In this document: positions 15,583-18,202 of the stretch, piece by piece
Numbering within the stretch: the first letter of the stretch is position 1
Layout of the letters: every line of letters starts with the position of its first letter
The notes under the pieces: model-generated
Databases searched by the model: none
What the model saw: the letters and a program-made list of their open reading frames with translations, nothing else
Told to the model about the DNA's origin: nothing
Assembly (NCBI GenBank): GCA_023399455.1
Contig: JAEWPN010000176.1
Location: forward strand, 1 to 18,202
Source of the DNA: Bacillota bacterium
Lineage (GTDB): Bacteria > Bacillota > Clostridia > Lachnospirales > Lachnospiraceae
DNA: 18,202 nucleotides
Direction of reading: 5' to 3'
Translations under genes and position numbers: made by a program

Positions 15583-15661
15583 GGTTGAAAGAATTAATTC
15601 TTTCAACCGGAGATTTGTGCTTAAGGTGTGCATGCACACCGGCACAAAGTCTCCAGACTTT
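15583..15661 (+). repeat. Cluster of three inverted repeats before the kinase-like gene
   Basis: (1) A perfect 26-bp palindrome, 15583-15608, arms GGTTGAAAGAATT. (2) A long hairpin 15609-15654: GGAGA/TCTCC, TTTGTGC/GCACAAA and a terminal GGTGTG/CACACC stem. (3) AAAGTCT-CC-AGACTTT, 15646-15661, sharing bases with the descending arm of (2), so the two cannot form together. None is followed by a T-run, so they do not look like simple terminators. They sit between the ATPase stop and the next ribosome site. Confidence 0.75.
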
Positions 15662-15682
15662 GAAAGGAGCATGGGGAGAAAT

Positions 15683-16264
15683 ATGAAGAAGATAATTACA
15701 ATCAGCAGAGAGTTCGGCGCAGGAGGCGGAGAGATCGGCCGTAAGATCGCAAAGGCTCTGAATTATGATTATTATGATAAAGAAATTATCTTAAAAACAG
15801 CAAAAGAATCTAATGTCGATGTAGAAAGTCTGCTTAAGTGGGATGAAAAGGTTCCAATGAATTTTGGATTTGCACAGAGTCTTTTCGATTTTTACAACAA
15901 GCCGCTGAGCGAAAAGCTTTTTGATGCACAGCAACAGGTGATCAGAAAAATCGGAGAAAAGGGGAATTGTGTAATTGTAGGACGCAATGCCAATACAATT
16001 CTGAAAGAGTTTGATCATAGTCTCCATGTATTTGTGTATGCAGACCCTTACTGGCGGATGGAACGAATGAAGGAAAAAATGCCGGATGCCACAGCAGCAA
16101 AAATGAGTGAAGAAATTCGTGCCATAGACAAGACAAGGAAAAAATACTGCTCTTATTATACGAATACAGAGTTTGGAGTAGCTGACTATTATGATATCTG
16201 TCTGAATACATCAAACCTTGGAATTGATACTTGCGTAGGTATTTTATTACAACTTGCAAAATAA
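15683..16264 (+). CDS. Cytidylate-kinase-like family protein
   Basis: The 193-residue protein belongs to the P-loop family annotated as cytidylate-kinase-like. The N-terminus MKKIITISREFGAGGGEIGR carries a glycine-rich nucleotide loop (about 11-21) lacking the usual GK[ST] form. NYDYYDKEII, GNCVIVGRNANTIL and the lid-like VFVYADPYWRMERMKEKM are family features. True CMP kinases have a longer CMP-binding insert, and the substrate of this group is not established. I choose ATG 15683 since homologous starts align there, with GGGGAG four bases upstream; ATG 15671 is an alternative. It follows the amino-acid transporter on the same strand after the hairpin cluster and may be co-transcribed. Confidence 0.88.
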   Translation: MKKIITISREFGAGGGEIGRKIAKALNYDYYDKEIILKTAKESNVDVESLLKWDEKVPMNFGFAQSLFDFYNKPLSEKLFDAQQQVIRKIGEKGNCVIVGRNANTILKEFDHSLHVFVYADPYWRMERMKEKMPDATAAKMSEEIRAIDKTRKKYCSYYTNTEFGVADYYDICLNTSNLGIDTCVGILLQLAK

Positions 16265-16301
16265 AGGGGGGGCTGCTGCAAAATGATTGATTTTTGATCA
16301 T

Positions 16302-16324
16302 AGAGCAGTAGCTCTGTTCTTTTC
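16302..16324 (+). terminator. Weak terminator-like hairpin after the kinase-like gene
   Basis: AGAGC-AGTA-GCTCT (16302-16315) is followed by GTTCTTTTC. A larger alternative fold pairs CTGCT near 16273 with AGCAG in the same region, with an inner ATGAT/ATCAT stem. The short stem and mixed tail make termination uncertain. Confidence 0.4.
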
Positions 16325-16355
16325 AATAAAAAACGAGGCAGGAATAAAAAGTGTG

Positions 16356-16378
16356 TGAATATCGTCTCATAATTATTC
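16356..16378 (+). repeat. 23-bp intergenic direct repeat, copy 2
   Basis: Identical to 13003-13025. Here it ends 4 bases before the -35 box of the CPBP gene promoter. Confidence 0.8.
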
Positions 16379-16382
16379 AATC

Positions 16383-16411
16383 TTTCAATAAGACAATAAT
16401 CATGGTATAAT
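16383..16411 (+). promoter_or_regulatory. Promoter upstream of the CPBP protease gene
   Basis: TTTCAA (16383-16388), a 17-bp spacer and TATAAT (16406-16411) with an extended -10 TG (16403-16404). The -10 region is partly duplicated just downstream (ATAATCATGG then CTATAAT, 16423-16439), giving a possible second, weaker start. Predicted leaders are about 130-155 bases. Confidence 0.7.
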
Positions 16412-16418
16412 ATTCGCA

Positions 16419-16511
16419 ATGGATAATCATGGCTATAATGCGGACGCAGATAATCCATATTTTGCACGGGGTGCAGCTTTGAATCGGCAGAAAGCGGACA
16501 TTAGGCGATAA
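16419..16511 (+). CDS. Possible 30-aa leader peptide
   Basis: ATG 16419 lies at the predicted transcription start of the promoter at 16383-16411 and opens a 30-codon frame ending at TAA 16509-16511. The product starts MDNHGYNADADNPYFARGAA and ends in a basic LNRQKADIRR. There is no ribosome site because the ATG is about 8 bases from the -10 box, so translation would be leaderless. The same stretch folds as RNA, including TGCAC-GGG-GTGCA at 16463-16475, so it may instead be a structured leader or a decayed gene fragment. I do not recognise the peptide. Confidence 0.3.
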   Translation: MDNHGYNADADNPYFARGAALNRQKADIRR

Positions 16512-16571
16512 AAGTCAAAGCGTCCATTCGTCAAGAGTAAGGTATACTTCAAAATGTGAGGTGAAGAAATC

Positions 16572-17363
16572 GTGACAGACAAAAAAATCGCAGTACAGTT
16601 TACGATGCTGACATTTTGCATAGCCTATCTCGTGTCAGGTACTTTGATTGCTCTTGGACAATTCGGATATACAGTTTACAATTGGGTTCATTCGTTCCGG
16701 CAATTCGGGATGAATATTCCTTTTGCAATCTATATTTTGTCGCCGGCTATTGCTTCATATATCGTTCTGAAGAAAAATAACAAAATAGCAGATTTTAAGG
16801 AGTGGCTGAAAACTGTTTTTTATGCCAAGAATAACCTTTCTCTTTATTTGTTCGTCGTTGCGGGGCTTTCACTGTACTTTTGGATGCATATTGCAGTTTC
16901 AGGCCGGGCGGAAATGGTACTTCCATTTTATACGTTCTTTCTTTCCCTGCCTAGTTGTCTTATTATCGGTGGGTTGGAGGAAGCCGGCTGGATGTACGTA
17001 TTGCAGCCGGAGCTTGACAAAAAATATGGATATGTTTTATCTTCTGTTTTTGTTGGAATCATTTGGATCTTATGGCATATCCCTCTCTTCTTCATTCCGG
17101 GAACGAATCACGGAGAAGGACTCATTAACTTTTGGATGTTTGCAGTTCAACTCATGGCGTTTCGTTTTTTCAACGGGGCAATATATAAAATATCAGGAAA
17201 AGGCTGTGTGTTCATGTGTGTATTATTCCATACTATGTTCAATGCGGCGTCCCCTATCTTTGGCACTATGACTATGACCTGGCCGGGAACAATTGCCGCA
17301 AATACTGTAATTGTTCTTGTTTCAATAATAACCGTTGTGATATACGACAAATTAATCCGTTAA
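16572..17363 (+). CDS. CPBP-family intramembrane metalloprotease (Abi/CAAX-like)
   Basis: The 263-residue membrane protein has about seven hydrophobic segments. The family catalytic motifs are in order: E136-E137 in GGLEEAGWMYVLQ, H169 in WILWHIPLF, and H220 with N224 in LFHTMFNAASP. The EEAGW form replaces the more common EExxxR. The fold is that of CAAX-prenyl-protease-like enzymes; bacterial members act in bacteriocin self-immunity, peptide processing or regulation, and the substrate here is unknown. The start is GTG 16572, with GAGGTG about 8 bases upstream. It is transcribed alone, between its own promoter and a strong terminator. Confidence 0.93.
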   Translation: MTDKKIAVQFTMLTFCIAYLVSGTLIALGQFGYTVYNWVHSFRQFGMNIPFAIYILSPAIASYIVLKKNNKIADFKEWLKTVFYAKNNLSLYLFVVAGLSLYFWMHIAVSGRAEMVLPFYTFFLSLPSCLIIGGLEEAGWMYVLQPELDKKYGYVLSSVFVGIIWILWHIPLFFIPGTNHGEGLINFWMFAVQLMAFRFFNGAIYKISGKGCVFMCVLFHTMFNAASPIFGTMTMTWPGTIAANTVIVLVSIITVVIYDKLIR

Positions 17364-17367
17364 CAAG

Positions 17368-17398
17368 AAAGCAAGGCATATGCCTTGCTTTTCGTTTT
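17368..17398 (+). terminator. Terminator of the CPBP protease gene
   Basis: The perfect palindrome GCAAGGCATATGCCTTGC (17371-17388), extended by AAA/TTT, is followed by TTTTCGTTTT. It begins 4 bases after the stop codon. Confidence 0.85.
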
Positions 17399-17470
17399 GA
17401 TAGACTCACTGATATCCATTCATTTTTGAGAGTATAGACTTTACAAATATAAAAAAATTTATAAACACAC

Positions 17471-17521
17471 TTGAAATAAATGCAAAAAGAGGCTATACTG
17501 AACATGTTCAAAAAATGTTCA
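17471..17521 (+). promoter_or_regulatory. Promoter and operator-like palindrome before the flavodoxin gene
   Basis: TTGAAA (17471-17476), a 17-bp spacer and TATACT (17494-17499). Starting on the last base of the -10 is a perfect palindrome TGAACATGTTCA (17499-17510), followed by a second TGTTCA (17516-17521), 11 bp from the first. TGAACA-N11-TGTTCA is therefore also a wider dyad. Its place over the transcription start suggests a repressor site, perhaps TetR-type; no regulator gene lies beside it in the window. Confidence 0.7.
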
Positions 17522-17587
17522 ACAGATGGAACACAGTTTTTAATGAGTATCGTCATTTAAGCGATAATTAAGATGGAGGTTGGAAGG

Positions 17588-18013
17588 ATGAATACATTGA
17601 TTGTATATTCAACAAAATCCGGTGCCAGTCGGGAGTGTGCGGAATTACTGGCAGCCAAAATAAAGGATTGCACCATTTGTGACTTGGCAAGGCAAGAACC
17701 GAGTATTGAAAGCTTTGATATGTTGATACTGGGTTCCGGCGTAAGAATGGGTAAACTTTATAAGCCCATGAAGAATTTTATTGATAAAAATAAGAAAGCA
17801 ATCCTTTCAAAGAAGACAGCTTTTTTTCTGTGTAATTCTTATCCGGATACATTTCAGAAGATAATTGAAAAAAACATATCAAAGGAGCATGTGGAGAATG
17901 CGGTCTGTATAGAATCTTTTGGAGGGATTCCGCCTTTTACTGTGCCTAAAAACCAGGATTGGATTTTGATGGACCATGTAAACCATTTGGTTCAGGCGAT
18001 AACGACTCAATGA
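17588..18013 (+). CDS. Flavodoxin-domain protein
   Basis: The 141-residue cytoplasmic protein has a flavodoxin fold. The FMN phosphate loop is in LIVYSTKSGASRECAELLA (residues 4-22), then FDMLILGSGVRMGKLYKPMK supplies the second flavin-contact loop, and KKTAFFLCNSYPDTFQK the next strand. It resembles the short menaquinone-dependent protoporphyrinogen oxidase (HemG)/flavodoxin group found in anaerobes, where the function is usually generic electron transfer. ATG 17588 is used since GGAGG (17575-17579) lies 8 bases upstream; the ATG at 17573 overlaps that site. It has its own promoter and operator-like site. Confidence 0.88.
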   Translation: MNTLIVYSTKSGASRECAELLAAKIKDCTICDLARQEPSIESFDMLILGSGVRMGKLYKPMKNFIDKNKKAILSKKTAFFLCNSYPDTFQKIIEKNISKEHVENAVCIESFGGIPPFTVPKNQDWILMDHVNHLVQAITTQ

Positions 18014-18202
18014 ATTAAATGAGAGCGCTTGGGGGAACGGAAAAGAAAGTGGAAAAAGAGAATCTCTTAAAGAGACCTTGAGTTTCCGTAAAATGTAATT
18101 TTTAAAAAATATAACTTCTCCTAAAGTACCAATCTGTCTTTTTTTTGAAAAATAAAAGGACAATACTTCGAATAGAGTCACCGAAACAAGCCCCGTGGGA
18201 AC
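18014..18202. other. Terminal 189 bases: no gene recognised
   Basis: I see no convincing gene. ACGGAAA (18039-18045) pairs with TTTCCGT (18082-18088), and inside it TCTCTT and AAGAGA form a smaller stem. On the minus strand this small stem is followed by a T-rich stretch, so it could terminate a leftward gene beyond the window. On the + strand there is no adjacent T-run. Confidence 0.4.

Noticed and set aside
1..18202. CRISPR array, phage genes, toxin-antitoxin or defence island
   Set aside because: No regularly spaced repeats, cas, phage structural or restriction motifs are visible; the window is mostly transport and redox genes.

Overview
The window looks like a chromosome segment from a low-to-moderate-GC anaerobic Firmicute, most likely a Lachnospiraceae/Clostridia gut-type bacterium. 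The evidence is strong AGGAGG-type ribosome binding sites, sigma-A promoters, tRNA genes without an encoded CCA, a Na+-pump decarboxylase beta subunit, an EFR1-type flavodoxin/ferredoxin protein, a cytidylate-kinase-like protein, and lipoproteins with a typical Gram-positive lipobox. The genus cannot be fixed from the sequence alone.

Layout. 1-166: the 3' end of one tRNA (probably Gln), a complete tRNA-Lys(UUU) and an intrinsic terminator. 213-2855: a MATE efflux protein (+) converging on an orphan OadB-like sodium-pump subunit (-), with a shared terminator between them. 3146-5178: an OmpR-type response regulator and a histidine kinase with a 4-base overlap, behind a good promoter. 5175-6545: a LysR regulator divergent from a small cupin gene, with two dyads between them. 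6655-7476: an EFR1-family electron-transfer protein (-) with its own promoter. 7587-8821: a decayed IS1182-type insertion sequence with 38-bp imperfect terminal inverted repeats and a transposase broken by a deletion, frameshifts and a stop. 8826-9002: an unrecognised 58-codon GTG-start gene (-). 9121-12216: an iron/siderophore/corrinoid-type ABC importer split around a symmetric regulatory region, with the ATPase and permease leftward and the lipoprotein binding protein rightward. 12409-12981: a nitroreductase. 13193-16264: a polar amino-acid ABC importer (lipoprotein, internal terminator, permease, ATPase), followed through an unusual cluster of hairpins by a cytidylate-kinase-like gene. 16572-17363: a CPBP membrane protease. 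17588-18013: a flavodoxin-like protein behind an operator-like palindrome. 18014-18202: no gene recognised.

How it fits together. This is mostly transport and redox housekeeping. The metal-type importer, nitroreductase, EFR1 protein and flavodoxin suggest a loosely grouped iron/redox neighbourhood, but only the importer's two halves are clearly co-regulated. They share two face-to-face promoters that are mirror images about one dyad, with a DtxR-like palindrome at the centre. I see no CRISPR array, phage, toxin-antitoxin or obvious defence system. The most interesting items are regulatory architecture and very small genes: the symmetric promoter pair, the stacked hairpins before the kinase-like gene, a 23-bp intergenic repeat, a 30-codon ORF at a predicted transcription start, and the 58-codon gene beside the IS relic.
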